From positions 2,234,501 to 2,298,500 of the forward strand of contig OY776123.1 of the NCBI GenBank assembly GCA_963675135.1: a stretch of DNA of 64,000 nucleotides, read 5' to 3'. Shown here piece by piece: positions 45,775-57,727 of this stretch. The notes beneath the pieces are model-generated. The model worked only from the letters and a program-made list of their open reading frames with translations, was not told where the DNA came from and did no database searches. The position numbers and the translations under genes were made by a program. How positions within the stretch are numbered: position 1 is the first letter of the stretch; each line of letters starts with the position of its first letter. The DNA is from Galeopsis tetrahit (Eukaryota > Streptophyta > Magnoliopsida > Lamiales > Lamiaceae).

Positions 45775-45776
<2 letters not shown>
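43888..45776. other. Mixed U-repeat fragments, no gene
   Basis: Two minisatellite units (GGGACCATCTAATAAA) lie at 44,205-44,275. A block containing TTGACAAATTTACCCC and TATTTCAATAAAAATATAGACA is duplicated in tandem (about 44,475-44,665 and 44,680-44,850). A U-start fragment lies at 45,030-45,250 and a lone MITE end (ACAGAGGGAGTATA) near 45,303. No coding sequence is recognised. Confidence 0.6.

Positions 45777-45806
<30 letters not shown>
45777..45806. repeat. (AT)n microsatellite
   Basis: About 14 uninterrupted AT dinucleotides. Confidence 0.95.
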
Positions 45807-45810
<4 letters not shown>

Positions 45811-45894
45811 GGGCATTCATAAAAATTAAATAGGAAAAAAATGTATATATACGTGTGCTTCTGCCAATACTGAACAATTTTTAATTTTGCCCTC

Positions 45895-46409
45895 CCCCTC
45901 TATCAAGCTTAACACACGTCGATCATAGAGAGCCGGCTGAATCGATCCTTGCCTCCCGAAATTGCGTTATCGGAGCAGAGCCAGGAATGGCCGTTAGTGG
46001 GCACCCACCACTTTTCATGCACGGTTAGAGAGGCCTTCTTTAATACATTAAAAAAAAGATGCTGGAATTGGATCCGCCAAAAGGTTGACTTCCACGCAAA
46101 CCCTAGCCATGCTAGGACGTGTCTGGTCCGCTGTAGGCTCATCCACCTTAAGTGGATGTCCAATAATGCCAGTTTAAGGAGCACTGTTCGTGTTGCGCCT
46201 CTGTCGGGAAGAGTCGAGACTGGTGCCGAGGTCAAGATAGATGGTGTAAGCTGTGGGTGTAGCTTCTGGGGACTAGGCTAGCCTAGCACTAAGTGCAATC
46301 TCCAGCGACAACGGACCAAAATGCATGAACGACGAATTACCCGTCAATTATGGACGGTTAAGCCACGTTGATGGCTTCGGGTGGGTTATTTCTCTCTGTG
46401 TATCTTTGG
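45895..46409. other. GC-richer segment of unknown origin
   Basis: About half G+C in a region that is otherwise strongly AT-rich. It is open for 110 codons on the plus strand (45,949-46,281) and 108 on the minus (45,909-46,235), but neither product is recognised. It may be part of the U3 of the gypsy LTR whose end is at 47,941, an organelle-derived insert, or a gene fragment. It includes a strong CCAC/GTGG hairpin near 45,990-46,025. Confidence 0.3.
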
Positions 46410-46804
46410 TAGTGCTGTTATTCGAACCGAGCCTTAACGAGACTCGACTCTAGGACTCGGCTCGACTCGTTAAGGCTTGACTCGTTTAGCTTAATGAGCC
46501 GAGCTCGAGCTCGTTAAATACTCGATTTACTAACGAGCCGTCTCGAGCTCGACTTGTTAGGCTCGATAACTATTTTTTTTTAAATTTCCATTAGGCTCGT
46601 TAGACTCGACTCGATAGGCTCGTTAGGCTCGTTAGATTCGACTCGATAGGCTCGTTAAGCTCGTTAGACTCGTTAACGAGTCGAGCCGAGCTCAATTTTT
46701 AACTCGGTAATGTTATCGAGCCGAGCCGAGCTCGGCTCGATAAGAGCTCGAGTCGAGCTCGAACCTCAAATACTCGGCTCGACTCGGCTCGAATAACAGC
46801 TCTA
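46410..46804. mobile_element. MITE with CTCGA-rich subterminal repeats, probably hAT-related
   Basis: TAGTGCTGTTATTCGAACCG at the left is matched by the complement of CGGCTCGAATAACAGCTCTA at the right. The inside is built of GCTCGTTA, GAGCTCGAG and CGAGCCGAG words. No clear target duplication is seen. The assignment to hAT rests on the TAG...CTA ends and style only. Confidence 0.55.
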
Positions 46805-47941
46805 ATCCACTTGGCCCCTGTTTTTGTAACTCTCGGCCAACACCCCCGCCCGGCCGGGCCACTTTTCCACCCGGCCGGGCCAACCCATTTTCGGTGCCAA
46901 CTTGCAATTCTCACACTCAAACCCTACCCCAACACTATAAATACCTCACTTCTTAAATTCAAAACTATCTTACCTCTCCTTCAAGCATTCTCACACACAA
47001 TCACACACACTTGGAGGTTTTCATCATCCACTTCTTCAATTTTTCATCAATTTATGCAAGGAGGCCACCATTAGCTTTGAAATTTGATTCCTCACCATAC
47101 AATAGTCTAAGCTTTCTTTTCTCTTCACTTTTTATTGCTTTTACTTTAGTTTTCTTTGTAATTGGAGTATGTTGTTGATAGGCTAGAACACTTTTGGTTC
47201 TAGAGCCTTGTAAATACTTTTATGAAGTCTATGAATTAATTAATGTTTTGCTTATTTGGTGTTTGTGTGACTTAATTCTATTTGGATGCTTGGTTTATAT
47301 TGCAAAACATGTCATTAGTGTACAATGGTGATGTGTTGATCATAGTTAATTGAATTTGGTTGAGAAATCTAGTTTGGTTGATTGATTGCAAGCATTTGAC
47401 CTAATTTTATTGTGAGATTGAAAGATGATCAATGATTAGGAAGATGTGTGATGATCTTAGGAGCTTGATTGGATTCTATTGTGCAATTTAGGTAGAGATA
47501 CTAATTTGTGTGATATTTTCTTTGGATTACTTGGATTGAAGAAACTTTTAATTCATTATTATGTGATCAATCTTATAGACAAAGCATGAACACCACTTAA
47601 GTAGATAGTTAATCATAGATGGATTCATTAGTATTACATGTGCTTTAGGACCTACCTTCTCTTAATTGAGTTTTCATCCGTTTCCATCTCGTTTCTTGGT
47701 TTGCATGGTATTTGATCGATTTCTTTATTACTCTTTTAATTGTCTATTCGTGATAACTTGGTAGGCAATCTCAGGGTAATTCACCACTTTCATTTAATCC
47801 ATCGCGTCTAAATAGAATTCCGTTAACAAAATACACTTTTACGCTATACCTCCTCGTGGGATCGACCTCGTACTTATCACGCTACGATAGACGTCGTATA
47901 CTTGCGGTCGTATATTTTAGTGTTGCATAAGACGTGAATCA
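46805..47941 (+). repeat. Gypsy-type LTR (right part), start not placed
   Basis: The sequence ends GTGAATCA followed by AGTTTA and a primer-binding site. Inside, CTATAAATACC near 46,936 is a promoter-like TATA. Near the end, GGGATCGACCTCGTACTTATC and CTTGCGGTCGTA resemble the 3' part of Athila/Tat-type LTRs. The left edge may lie before the MITE at 46,410, so the LTR could be about 2 kb. Confidence 0.6.
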
Positions 47942-47947
47942 AGTTTA

Positions 47948-47965
47948 TGGCGCCGCTACTGGGGA
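47948..47965 (+). promoter_or_regulatory. Primer-binding site, tRNA-Asp-like
   Basis: TGGCGCCGCTACTGGGGA differs at a few positions from the TGGCGCCGTTGCCGGGGA site that pairs with tRNA-Asp in Athila-type gypsy elements. The AGTTTA spacer before it fits as well. Confidence 0.75.
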
Positions 47966-48118
47966 GGTTTTATAGCTCTAGAGTGTAGGTTAATAGAGTT
48001 TTAGTTTAGACATTTTACTTGCTTTCTTTATTTGCAAAAATCCAAAAATATTTGTGTTTGTTACTTTGATCTTACTTGTATTTCTCAATTTCATTTGATC
48101 TTTTGATAGATATGGTTT

Positions 48119-48388
48119 ATGATCACACGATCTAGGAGGAACCAACAAGAAGTGTTACCCTTAGATCCGGAGATCGAAGCCAATTGTCGAAGAAGGAACG
48201 CCGAAAGGAGAAGGATTGAGTTGGAAGAAATGAATCGAAGGGAAAATCCGATTGTAGAAGAAGTTGAGGAGGAATTTGAGAATCAAGGGGTGGAAGGAGT
48301 TGAGGAACCGAATGGGAATGGAGGTAACCGACCTCAAGGAGTGTTAAGGGACAACTTTCGCCGGAGAGTTAGAATTTTTAATATTTAA
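48119..48388 (+). pseudogene. gag: Gypsy gag N-terminal fragment
   Basis: MITRSRRNQQEVLPLDPEIE opens an 89-codon frame rich in Arg and Glu, the style of the beginning of Athila/Tat gag proteins. After NFRRRVRIFNI the frame ends and AT-rich non-element sequence follows, so everything 3' of early gag (capsid, pol, 3' LTR) is deleted. Not functional. Confidence 0.65.
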
Positions 48389-49141
48389 TCTAAACATTTT
48401 TAAAAAATTAAAGAGATTTTTATAATTTTTAATGAGATTTTTGAATTTCTTAATTTTAAGTTAAACATTTTCGATTCTTTGAATTGTAAATTATTTTTTT
48501 TATTATTTTACGCATTTTATAATTTTTAATGAGATTTTTAAAAAATTAAATAAAATATTTGAAATTTTATTTTACATATTTTATAGTTTTTAATTTTAAT
48601 GATATTTTTGGATTTTTAATAATATTTTAAAGATTTTAATGATATTTTTAGAATATTTATTTTTTAAATTTTAATTTTCAAACTTAAAAGATGTAAATTT
48701 GATTATTTGGCCAGAATCACAATTTATTCCTCACATTTTGGTGATTTTGAAAATTTTCCGATAAAAAAGATGTAAATTGGACCAAAAAGGACGCAAATCG
48801 AAAAAATTAAAACTTAAAGGATATAAATTGGATTAAGCTTACCGGACGTAAAATGAATTTTTCTCATATATATCGTTCATCTTCCATTAAATTTCTTGTA
48901 AATTTATACTCCTGTCTCATTTTACATTCATAATTCGCTGCACAAAATTTAGTGTAAAATTTATTTAGTAGTATTAAAAGAATTAAAAAATAAAAAATTT
49001 CTATTTTCCGCAAGCAATCTGTGACCAAACTTCACAAAAATTGCCCAAAGCTGAATTAGGGTCCCCTTGAGACTGCAATGCATCAAACAACTTTACAAGT
49101 TTATTCTTTGACACTTAAAAGGTTCCATATTTATTTTTGGA
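48389..49141. other. AT-rich stretch with U-repeat fragments
   Basis: Short direct repeats of TTTTTAATGAGATTTTT occur at 48,425 and 48,515. From about 48,870 the ATTCGCTGCACAAAATTTAG and GTCCCCTTGAGACTGCAATG blocks of the U family reappear, including an empty site for the solo LTR. No gene is seen. Confidence 0.6.
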
Positions 49142-49354
49142 CAGTGTTTTCATTAATGAATATAATAAAATAATAGATGTAGTACAAGTGATGTGATGTA
49201 AAAGAAAAAATAATTGATGAGTGTGAGATGAAGTAGAATAAAATAAAACGATGTGATTGGGTTATAGAAAATAATATGCAAAAAATGGAATGAAAAACTT
49301 ATAGTTAAACATCCATAAAAGGAAAGTGAAAAACTTAAAGTAAGACGGAGGGAG
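49142..49354. mobile_element. Stowaway MITE, left-truncated
   Basis: It matches 38,647-38,878 from GTTTTCATTAATGAATA to AGACGGAGGGAG and is followed by TATATTTTTGAC as there. The left terminus is lost. Confidence 0.75.
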
Positions 49355-49432
49355 TATATTTTTGACAAATTATATTGTCTCATGCATGTATATTAAACGT
49401 AATTCATTTTTGAATTACATTATATACCCTCT

Positions 49433-49544
49433 TTTTAACAAAGTGGGATAGCTCAAGTGGTTAGAGCACCACTACCTAGGCCTTAGATCCTGGGTTCGAG
49501 TCATGGAGAGGGGAAAATGGATGGGTATTTAATTTGTAAACAAA
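49433..49544 (+). mobile_element. tRNA-derived SINE, 112 bp, with 14-bp TSD
   Basis: ATTATATACCCTCT is duplicated at 49,419-49,432 and 49,545-49,558. The head is tRNA-like: an A-box region TAGCTCAAGTGGTTAGAG and a B box GGTTCGAGTC (49,493-49,502). A short non-tRNA body ends in TTTGTAAACAAA. The length and layout are those of short plant SINEs. It is not a usable tRNA: the acceptor stem does not pair. Confidence 0.85.
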
Positions 49545-49599
49545 ATTATATACCCTCTCTTTCCCTTCTCAATGAAGGAGAACGTTAATTAATTAGGGG

Positions 49600-49790
49600 G
49601 AAAATGGTTGGGTAGAATTCGAGCATAATTCAGATTTTACTGATAGAGGACAGAACTTGAATTTCTTGTATAATTGATTGATTAGGATATAATTCATTTT
49701 TCCATGACATCCTCTCCTCCCAGCAAAGAGGTAGGTACCTCTGCTGGTAGGGAATCGGCAACTATTTAGTAGAAGTTGTGACTTCATTTT
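49600..49790 (-). pseudogene. G-family copy D joined to a B3-exon fragment
   Basis: Only the exon-2 tail with the hairpin (CCCAGCAAAGAGGTAGGTACC) remains. Directly after GGTACCTCTGCTGG the sequence becomes GGCAACTATTTAGTAGAAG, homologous to the plus-strand B3 exon at 6,693 (GDYLVEVV there, GNYLVEVV here). The join brings together pieces that are about 2.7 kb apart in the intact locus. Confidence 0.65.
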
Positions 49791-49799
49791 GCCATCCCT

Positions 49800-51130
49800 T
49801 GTAGGACACCGAGATATAAAAAAATGGCGAGGATGGTTTGAACACTGCCGACATTTTGGAGAACAATTGTTGTATAAAATCACATTAATTTGAGTAATGG
49901 TACTTCACGACCGTAGCTTAAAACAATTAATTTATTATATAATTTTCATTTGATCCCAAAATAAACTACTTACTGTATGTGGTAAGTAATAAAAGTAGAA
50001 TTATATTTTCATTGGGACAAACCCTTCATTTTTTCTTATTCTCCATGTGGTCGATGAATTAATGTACTCCCTTCGTTACTTGAAGGACTCATTCCTTTTA
50101 GACATAAATTTAGTGAATAAAGTAATAATATTTAATGTAATATTGAGATGTTTTATAAAAATATTTAATTTTTTTAAAATTGTTTTAAGTATGAGTGAGT
50201 ATACTTATGTATTATAGGAAGGTGAGTGTACTTACTAGAGTGATTTGAGTGAAAATGGGGGAATACTTGTCTTAAAATACTCATCCTTACTATTCTAGAT
50301 TTATCATTTATAAAAAATGGGTCCAAACTAGATTAATAATTTTTTAATTTGATAATAAAATAACTCTTTTCCCTTTAAACTTCACTATTCAAAATCTCAA
50401 AATTATATGGTATGTTATTATTTTATTATTTACGATATTTTACTATTATACTTATTATTTAAAATTCATACCCTCTCTAATTAGTAAATGTTTTGAAACA
50501 AAAATGGGTCTAATGTAGATATGCCCAGCCGCTCAAAACTGCTGATTAAGGATTGGCAAAATCGGAACCGAAACCGAACCGATGGTTTAGTGGTATGTTT
50601 TTTTTTTTCCCTTCGTTTTCGCTCGTTTTTTGTTCGTTTTAACTATTTTGTTAAGAAAATACATTACTAAAATTTAATAAAAAATATACAACTTAAATTT
50701 ATACATAGAAATAAATAAAGAATCGTCACGGTTGGTCAGAATTGAAAACTGGAACGTAAAAAACCGAACTGCCGGTTTGAGCAGGTAGGCGGTTACAAAA
50801 CCGGCGGTTTGAGCGCGGTTCCAAACCGCCCATATCATGTAGTACTTGAAAACGCAGGTGGGTGTATTAACTAATTTGTGGCCTTTTAACAAGTATAAAT
50901 ACTGATGAGTGCTAAATTAGCCCAGCCCGTTCGTTTGTAATTGCTAACAGGCCCATAAAACAATTTACTCCGCTCATAACCGTCATAACAAGTATAAATA
51001 CTGATGGGTGTATTAATTAATTCTTCTCTTATGGCTCATTTGATATATTGTTTGAGGACATACTAAATTAATAACAAAAAACAATAATATATAGTACTAG
51101 CTAATTATAAAGCTGAAAAAAAACAATGAA
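49800..51130. other. Rearranged repeat sequence, no gene
   Basis: It includes decayed copies of the spacer left of the G unit (TAATTTTTTAATTTGATAATAAAA; GAAAACGCAGGTGGGTGTATTAA). At 50,560-50,832 there is a segment with AACCGAACCG and CCGGTTTGAGC words at its ends, possibly a small hAT-like element, but ends and TSD are unclear. Confidence 0.5.
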
Positions 51131-51464
51131 ATAGGAAAAATGAACACAAATAAGATCGAAGTTTAATAGAATTTGCGTGGTGATGGAACCCATTATTATT
51201 CACATAACACGACATAAACAATAAAAAGAAAAGAAGAAGAAATACATTAAAATAGATGACTCAACGACATGACGATAACAAAAAACAGATAAACGCGTCA
51301 TCACAGAGATAGATGACATGACTTGAATTTCTTGTATAATTGATTGATTAGGATATAATTCATTTTTCCATGACATCCTCTCCTCCCAGCAAAGAGGTAG
51401 GTACCTCTGCTGGTTGGAGAAGATGCCCTAGCTCCTTATCCTCCATACTCCATAGTGATGGTTA

Positions 51465-51709
51465 TTAGCTACGTTTCCATCTGCATAATTAATTAGAGAA
51501 AAGAATTATATTATCAGATCAAAAATATACATATTATTGTTTGTTATTATCATAATTGGGAAAGTGTTCAGTGTTAGTTTTCAGCGCTAATTAAGAATAA
51601 TTAAAAAAAAATAAAAAAAAATATGGACAAGAATTGAAAGTAAGAAGATATATATGATTACTTACTTTAGTGGAAAATGGCGTCCAACGGTAATGCACAA
51701 TTGGAACAT
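51465..51709 (-). CDS. G-family micropeptide, copy E (19 codons, spliced)
   Basis: Exon 1 is complement 51,666-51,709 and exon 2 complement 51,465-51,480, giving MFQLCITVGRHFPLKWKRS then TAA. The donor is AAA-GTAAGT and the acceptor TCTGCAG. The TATA (TATTTATATCC) and the CACTCACC leader match copies A and B. The exon-1 length is again exactly 44 coding nt although the central codons are almost unrelated to copies A and B. The stop codon differs (TAA versus TAG), but the KWKR ending is retained. A pentanucleotide ATATA array of about eight units lies just upstream. Confidence 0.55.
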
Positions 51710-51820
51710 GGTGAGATGAAATATGGAATTGATCGAATGAAATTAAGTAGTAGTGAGTGAGTGTGGTGAGTGAAATAATTAATAATAGGAGGTTGGATAT
51801 AAATAGAGCAACATGCATGT

Positions 51821-51860
51821 ATATAATATAATATAATATAATATAATATAATATAATATT
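51821..51860. repeat. (TATAA)n array upstream of G copy E
   Basis: About eight units, against four at the same place in copy A (9,853-9,880) and two or three in copy B (23,065-23,080). Confidence 0.9.
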
Positions 51861-51885
51861 GAGGGTAATTAAACACATAATATAG

Positions 51886-53729
51886 CATCCATCTTATGCA
51901 TCGAAATGTGTGCCTTCTTTTCTTTTACATTTCTAACCCTCCATCTTACTCCACGTCACTTTTAATAAAGAAATTACGTACTCATCAAATTAATGTCCTC
52001 ATAACATTAGTTTATTTTAAAATTATCACCCATTTGGGATTTAAATTTTCTCACCAAATACATTTTACACTTCATTAAATTTTCTGAATACGCCTCTTTT
52101 ATTTTACTCCATACAACACTTATTTTATAATTTTTCGATATTCTTAAATTTTTTAATAATTTTTTTTTTAAATTTAAAAAATTGTATAATACATAATTTA
52201 GTGGTAACTCAACTGTGATTCGTTAGTGACTCGGTGGTGGGTCTACAAATATAATTTTAATGAGTTGTATTTTAATTTAATTAATAAAAGGATAATACTC
52301 CGTATAATTTTTTTACATGTAATTTTTTTTAATGAGGTAATTAAACACATTAAAAAAGAGGGGACAAATAACGGAGACTTATTTGAAAACTCACACTATA
52401 GCCATGAGTATTGTTCAACACATTTAAAAAATTGAATCCAATTATATACACAATTTGTCAAGAAAAAGCCAACAATAAATATAAAATTATTGAGTGTTTG
52501 TGCCCATCAACTATATAAACAAACAAAAAAAAAAAAACTATATATAATTAATACACCCCACACACCCAAAGGATCATCTAATAAACGGAAAGAGACCATA
52601 ATGACCAATGGACCATCTAATAAACGGGAAGGGACCATAGGGACCAATGGACCATCTAATAAACGGGGAGGGACCATAGGGACCAATGGACCATGTAATA
52701 AACGGGGAGGGACCATAGGGACCAATAGACCTTCTAATAAATGGGAAGGGACCATAGGGACCATACTTGAGATACTATATATGCCGACATTCCCTAAGTA
52801 ATTCTGAACACCCCCTAAGTGTAGGCATAATTGAGATACTATGCCGACATCCCACTTGACACTGGCCAAGGAAGCAGCATGTGCAATATCTACACTTTTC
52901 GTGTTTCATAAAATTTGTCGTATTTCTCATTTTGTATAAAATTAAAAATATATACGGAGTATATTTTTGACAACCCCTTATAAATATTTCTCTTTTCCTT
53001 CTCTTTTTCCTTTTCTGTTCCCCATATTTCTTTTTCACTCTTACTTTGACCTTTCCAAAAAAAGATTATTAATATATTTCAATAAAAATATAGATATTAT
53101 AGAGATTAATAAGGATATTTTAGAAAGATTATTGATAAAAATAGAAAAATAGACAAACTTTTTAAAATTAAATTTAAAATTAAATGCGATCAACTTTATA
53201 AAATAAAACGGACTTAGTAATTAATAGTAATGTCACTTTGATAAAATTATATTTAAAGATCATGCATGTACATTAAACATAATTTAAATTTGTTTCTCTC
53301 TCTCTACTTGTCACATTTGTTTTATTTAGACATGTCATTTACCACATAATTTCATAATATTTATTTCACTAATTGAAACTCAGTGATGAAAATATGTTAT
53401 AAAAATAGATAAGCTAAGCTTAGTGATGCGCTGGTGTTTACTCTCAACAAGTTTTTTAATTTTTTATTTCAAATTTAAATGACGTAAATTGACCTATTTA
53501 GCTTGAAATCTCAATTCATTCAACAAATACCAGCTGCAAATTGAAAATTTAAGTTAACAGATATAAATTGACCATACGACAGTTTAAGTTACAAGACATA
53601 AAATTAACTTTTCTCCTCCTATACTAAAGTTTAGGTTATACTTATATAAATTTTTGTCGGTTCGACAAGAACAACAAATCTTGAATAATTTTTTATTTCA
53701 CTACACTGCTTGCCCAACCCGTAATATAC
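51886..53729 (+). repeat. U repeat, unit E1
   Basis: Same block order as unit A1. It holds the longest minisatellite (52,568-52,772). No gene is recognised. Confidence 0.8.
52568..52772 (+). repeat. GGACCATCTAATAAACGG minisatellite, five to six units
   Basis: Units of about 39 bp, GGACCATCTAATAAACGG followed by GGAGGGACCATAGGGACCAA, nearly identical in the middle of the array and diverged at its edges. Confidence 0.93.
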
Positions 53730-54775
53730 ATCTTATGCATCGAAATGTGTGCCTTCCATTTCTTTTACATTTCTAACCCTCCATTCTTACTCCACGTCTC
53801 TACGTTATTTGCAAACTTCTAATATTGAAATTACTCATCAAATTAATGTCCTCATAACATTATTTTATTTTAAAATTATCAATTATTTGGGGTTTAAATT
53901 TTCTCACCGAATACTACTTCATTAAATTATTTGAATACACCTCTTTTATTTTACTCCACACAACATTTATTTTATGATTTTTCAATATTCTTAGTTTTTT
54001 TTCAGGATTTTTTTTGAAAATTTAAAAAATAGTATAATACGTACGTAACTTAGAGGTAACTTAGCGGTAATTCGTTTGTGACTCAGTGGTGGGTGTACAA
54101 ATAGAATTTTAGTGAACTGTATTTTAATTTAATTGATAAAAGGGTAATACTTCGTATAATTTTTTATTTTAAATGAGGGTAATTAAACATATAAAAAAAG
54201 AGGAATAAATAAGGGTGACTTATCTAAAAACTCAAACTACATTTAAAAAATTGGATCCAATTATATACACTATTTGTCATGAAAAAGCCAACAGTAAATA
54301 TAAAATTATTTAGTGTTTGTGCCATCAATTATATACAATCCCACTTGACACTGAATAATAATACTCCCTTCATCCATAAAATGTAGTCACATGGTACGTA
54401 GTGGGGTACATATTTTAAGAAAAAAATAGATAAAGTAAGAGTATTGTGGGGTCAATAAAATGATTGTTTGTGAATAAAGTTGATGACAATTTAAGTAATT
54501 AAGTGATGATTGAAGGGTGATAGTTTTTATAAAGGATATGAGACTATATTTTATGGACAAAGAATATAAGGTAAATGAGACTAATTTTCATAGAGGGAGG
54601 GAGGGAGTAATACTGATTGAAACACGTTATCCTTGTCTGTGGAGTGTGGAGACACCGACATGTACGTATGCTATGCCTTCTTTCATTTTGATTATTTTTT
54701 ATAATAATCAAAAGAATTAAAAAAAAATAAAGTAAAATGTATTTTTTTTTTTATTTTTTTTTACTGTGTGATAAT
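53730..54775 (+). repeat. U repeat, unit E2
   Basis: Closest to unit A2: same Stowaway MITE (54,364-54,607) at the same position and the same flanks. It breaks off near 54,720. Confidence 0.75.
54364..54607. mobile_element. Stowaway MITE in U unit E2
   Basis: CTCCCTTCATCCATAAAATG and the complement of GAGGGAGGGAG form the ends, flanked by TA (54,362-54,363; 54,608-54,609). It is orthologous to 12,220-12,481. Confidence 0.8.
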
Positions 54776-56120
54776 AGTTCGCCATGTCTTTACAATAAAT
54801 ATTAAATTAAAAAAATAGTATAATACGTGATTTAATGGTAACTCAGCGGTGATTTGTTAGTGATTTGGTGGTGGGTGTATAAATAGAATTTTAGTGAGTT
54901 GTGTTTTAATTTAATTGATAAAGGGTAATACTCCGTATAATTTTTTTACATGTAATTTTTTTTTAAATGAACGTAATTAAACAGATAAAAAAAAGGAGAT
55001 AAATAATGGTGACTTATCTAAAAATTCAGACTATAGCCCATGAATATTATTCAACGCATTCTTTAAATTGAATCCATTTATATACACTATTTGCCCTAGA
55101 AAAAGCCAACTGTAAATACAAAATTATTGAGTATTTGTGCCCATCAATTATATATAATTAATACACCCCATCCACCCGAGGGATCGTCTATTAGATGTGG
55201 AGGGAGAATCCAATTAAATGTGGGCAATACTATACAAATTAACTCGTTGGCACATCCCACTTGGCACTAGCAAAGGAAGTAGCATGTGCAATAATCTACA
55301 CTTTTCATATTTAATAAAGTTTGTCATATTTCTCATTTTGTATAAAATTAAAGAATATATATTTTTTTAATAAATTTACCTCTCATTTACCTTTTTCCTC
55401 CTCTTTTTTCTTTTCTGTCCGTCGCATTCTTTTTCCACTCTTACTCTTACTTTGACCTTTCCAAACAAATTTCATTAATATATTTTCAAAAGAATATAGA
55501 TATTATAGAGATTAATAGGGGTATTTTAAGAAGATGATTGGTAAAAATGGAAAAATTGACACACTTTAAAATAAAATTTAAAATTAATTGCGATAAATTT
55601 TATGAAACGGTGGAAATAATTAATAGTAATGTCACTTTGATAAAAAATTATATTTAAAAATATCGTTTCATGCATGCACTTTAAACGTAATTTAAAAATT
55701 TGGTCGTCTCTCGTAATTTGTCACATTTGTTTTATTTAGACGTGATTTACCACATAATTTTATACTCCGTAATATTTATTTCACTAATTGAAACTTAGTG
55801 ATGTGCTGTGCTGGTGTTTACCCTCAACAAGTTTATTTTAAATTGAAAAGGTGTAAATTCAACTATTTAACTGGAATCTCAATTCAATCCATAAATATGA
55901 GCCGTACGTCCACATTTCTCTGGGTTTGAAAAGTTTTCGGTAAAAACAATGTAAATTAATAAAATAAAAAAAATGTAAATTAAACACATAAGACGTAAAT
56001 TGAAAATTTAAGAGATATAAATTGGTCATAGGACCTAAGATACAGGACGTAAAATTAACTTTTCTCCTCCTCTACCAAAGTTTAGGTTATACTTATATAA
56101 ATTCTTGTCGTTTCGGCAAG
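54776..56120 (+). repeat. U repeat, unit E3 (5'-truncated), cut by a CACTA end
   Basis: It joins the U sequence at the GGTAACTCAGCGG block and continues to GTCGTTTCGGCAAG, where a CACTA terminus begins. Near 55,497 it preserves the empty target for the Helitron at 12,811. No gene is seen. Confidence 0.75.
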
Positions 56121-56745
56121 CACTACAAAAAACGCGGGGTTTGTCGACGGAAGTCTACCGACGGAATTCATTCCGTCGGCCGTCTCGACGGATCTTCAAC
56201 GGATTCCAAAATCTGTCGGGACCGTCCGACGGACTTCCCGATGGAATTTAGTTTCACAGTCAAACGATGTCGTTTTAGCCTTGCTTCCCGACGGATTTTT
56301 CCGTCGGTCGTTCAAATTTCGACTACCGACGGAATAATCCGTCGATAGCCGACCCGCTTTGACCCACCGCCTCGGATACCAATGAAAAGACGCGTGGAAT
56401 AAATATTCGCGTGCTACCGACAGAAATATCTGTTGGTAGCAATTTTTTTTTTTTTTTTTTATAAGAACTGCCTTAGCTTCGGCAGTTCTTCTTGAGGAAT
56501 TTTTTTTTTTCGCTTTCGTCTCCCTGTTCTCTCCTCTGTTCGTGGTGGTTTTGTGCGTGGATTGGATTTTCTTGTGCGTGGATTGATCGACAAAGGACAA
56601 AGGGAATAACGATTATCTACTCCAATTTTCTTCAATTTAAACGGTACGTTTTATAAATTCTTAATTAATTTTAATTAAGTTATTGTATTAATTTTATATA
56701 TTATTGCATGTTAATTATTATAAAACTGTTATTGAATTATTATAA
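56121..56745 (+). mobile_element. CACTA (CMC/EnSpm) transposon end fragment
   Basis: It starts CACTACAAAAAACGCGGG, the superfamily terminus, and is followed by dense subterminal repeats of CCGACGGA and TCCGTCGG in both orientations (56,140-56,440). A GC-moderate leader-like part with a splice-donor-like GGTACG follows near 56,642. The opposite CACTA end is absent and U sequence resumes near 56,745, so only one end is left. Confidence 0.85.
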
Positions 56746-57660
56746 AACACCTTATCCTTGTCTGTGGAGGCACCGACATGTCCATATGCTATGCTATTCA
56801 TTACTTATCCAAACTATATATATATATATAATTAATTAAATTTCTTTTAAATTTATTCTCCTGTCTCATTTTACATTCATAATTCACTGCACAAAATTTA
56901 GTGTAAAATTTATTTAGTGGACGGAATTAGAGTCCCCTTGAGACTGCAATGCATCAAACAACTTTACAAGTTTATACTGTCAAAAAAAAAAAAACTTTAC
57001 AAGTTTATTCTTTGACAATTAAAAAGGTTCCATATTTATTTTTCGACATTCTTAGTTTTTTTCAGGATTTTTTTTTTTAAATTAAAAAAATAGTATAATC
57101 CGTGACTTAGTGGTAACTCAGCGGTGATTTGTTAATGATTCGGTGGTGGGTGTACAAATAGAATTTTAGTGAGCTGTGTTTTAATTTAATTGATAAAGAG
57201 TAATACTACGTATAATTTTTTTACATGTAATTTTTTTTTAAATGAACGTAATTAAACACATAAAAAAGAGAGGATAAATAACAGTGACTTATCTAAAAAT
57301 TCAGACTATGGTCCATGAATATTATTTACACATTTAAAAAATTGAATCCATTTATATACACTATTTCCCCTGAAAAATGCCAATCGAAAATACAAAATTA
57401 TTGAGTGTTTGTGCCCATCAATCATATATAATTAATACACCCCACCCACCCACCCAACCACCGAAGGGACCATCTAATAAACGTGGAGGGACAATCCAAT
57501 TGAATGTAGGCATAATTGAGATACTATTCAAATTATCTCGTCGGCACATCATATCCCACTTGACACTAGCAAAGGAAGCAGCATGTGCAATAATCTACAC
57601 TTTTTGTGTTTCATAAAGTTTGTCATATTTCTACCCACTACACATTTTATACTATACTCC
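56746..57660 (+). repeat. U repeat fragments, unit E4
   Basis: ACCGACATGTCCATATGCTATG, the empty site of the solo LTR (56,870) and the blocks through ACTTGACACTAGCAAAGGAAG appear in the usual order. One minisatellite unit lies near 57,470. Confidence 0.7.
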
Positions 57661-57727
57661 TATTTGTTAATATCAGTGCAAAAATTAAAAGGAAAACGTG
57701 CAAAAATTAAAAGGAAAACTTATGACG

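Noticed and set aside
45990..46030. Hairpin near 46,000 considered as a group II intron domain V from an organelle intron.
   Set aside because: The stem, bulge and tetraloop do not follow the domain V pattern. An organelle origin of the segment remains only a possibility.
46410..46804. GAGCTCG-rich tract as a satellite array.
   Set aside because: The ends form a matched inverted repeat, so a MITE with subterminal repeats explains it better than a satellite.
49445..49515. Possible functional tRNA gene with A and B boxes.
   Set aside because: The acceptor and anticodon stems do not pair, and a 14-bp TSD flanks the segment. It is the head of a SINE.
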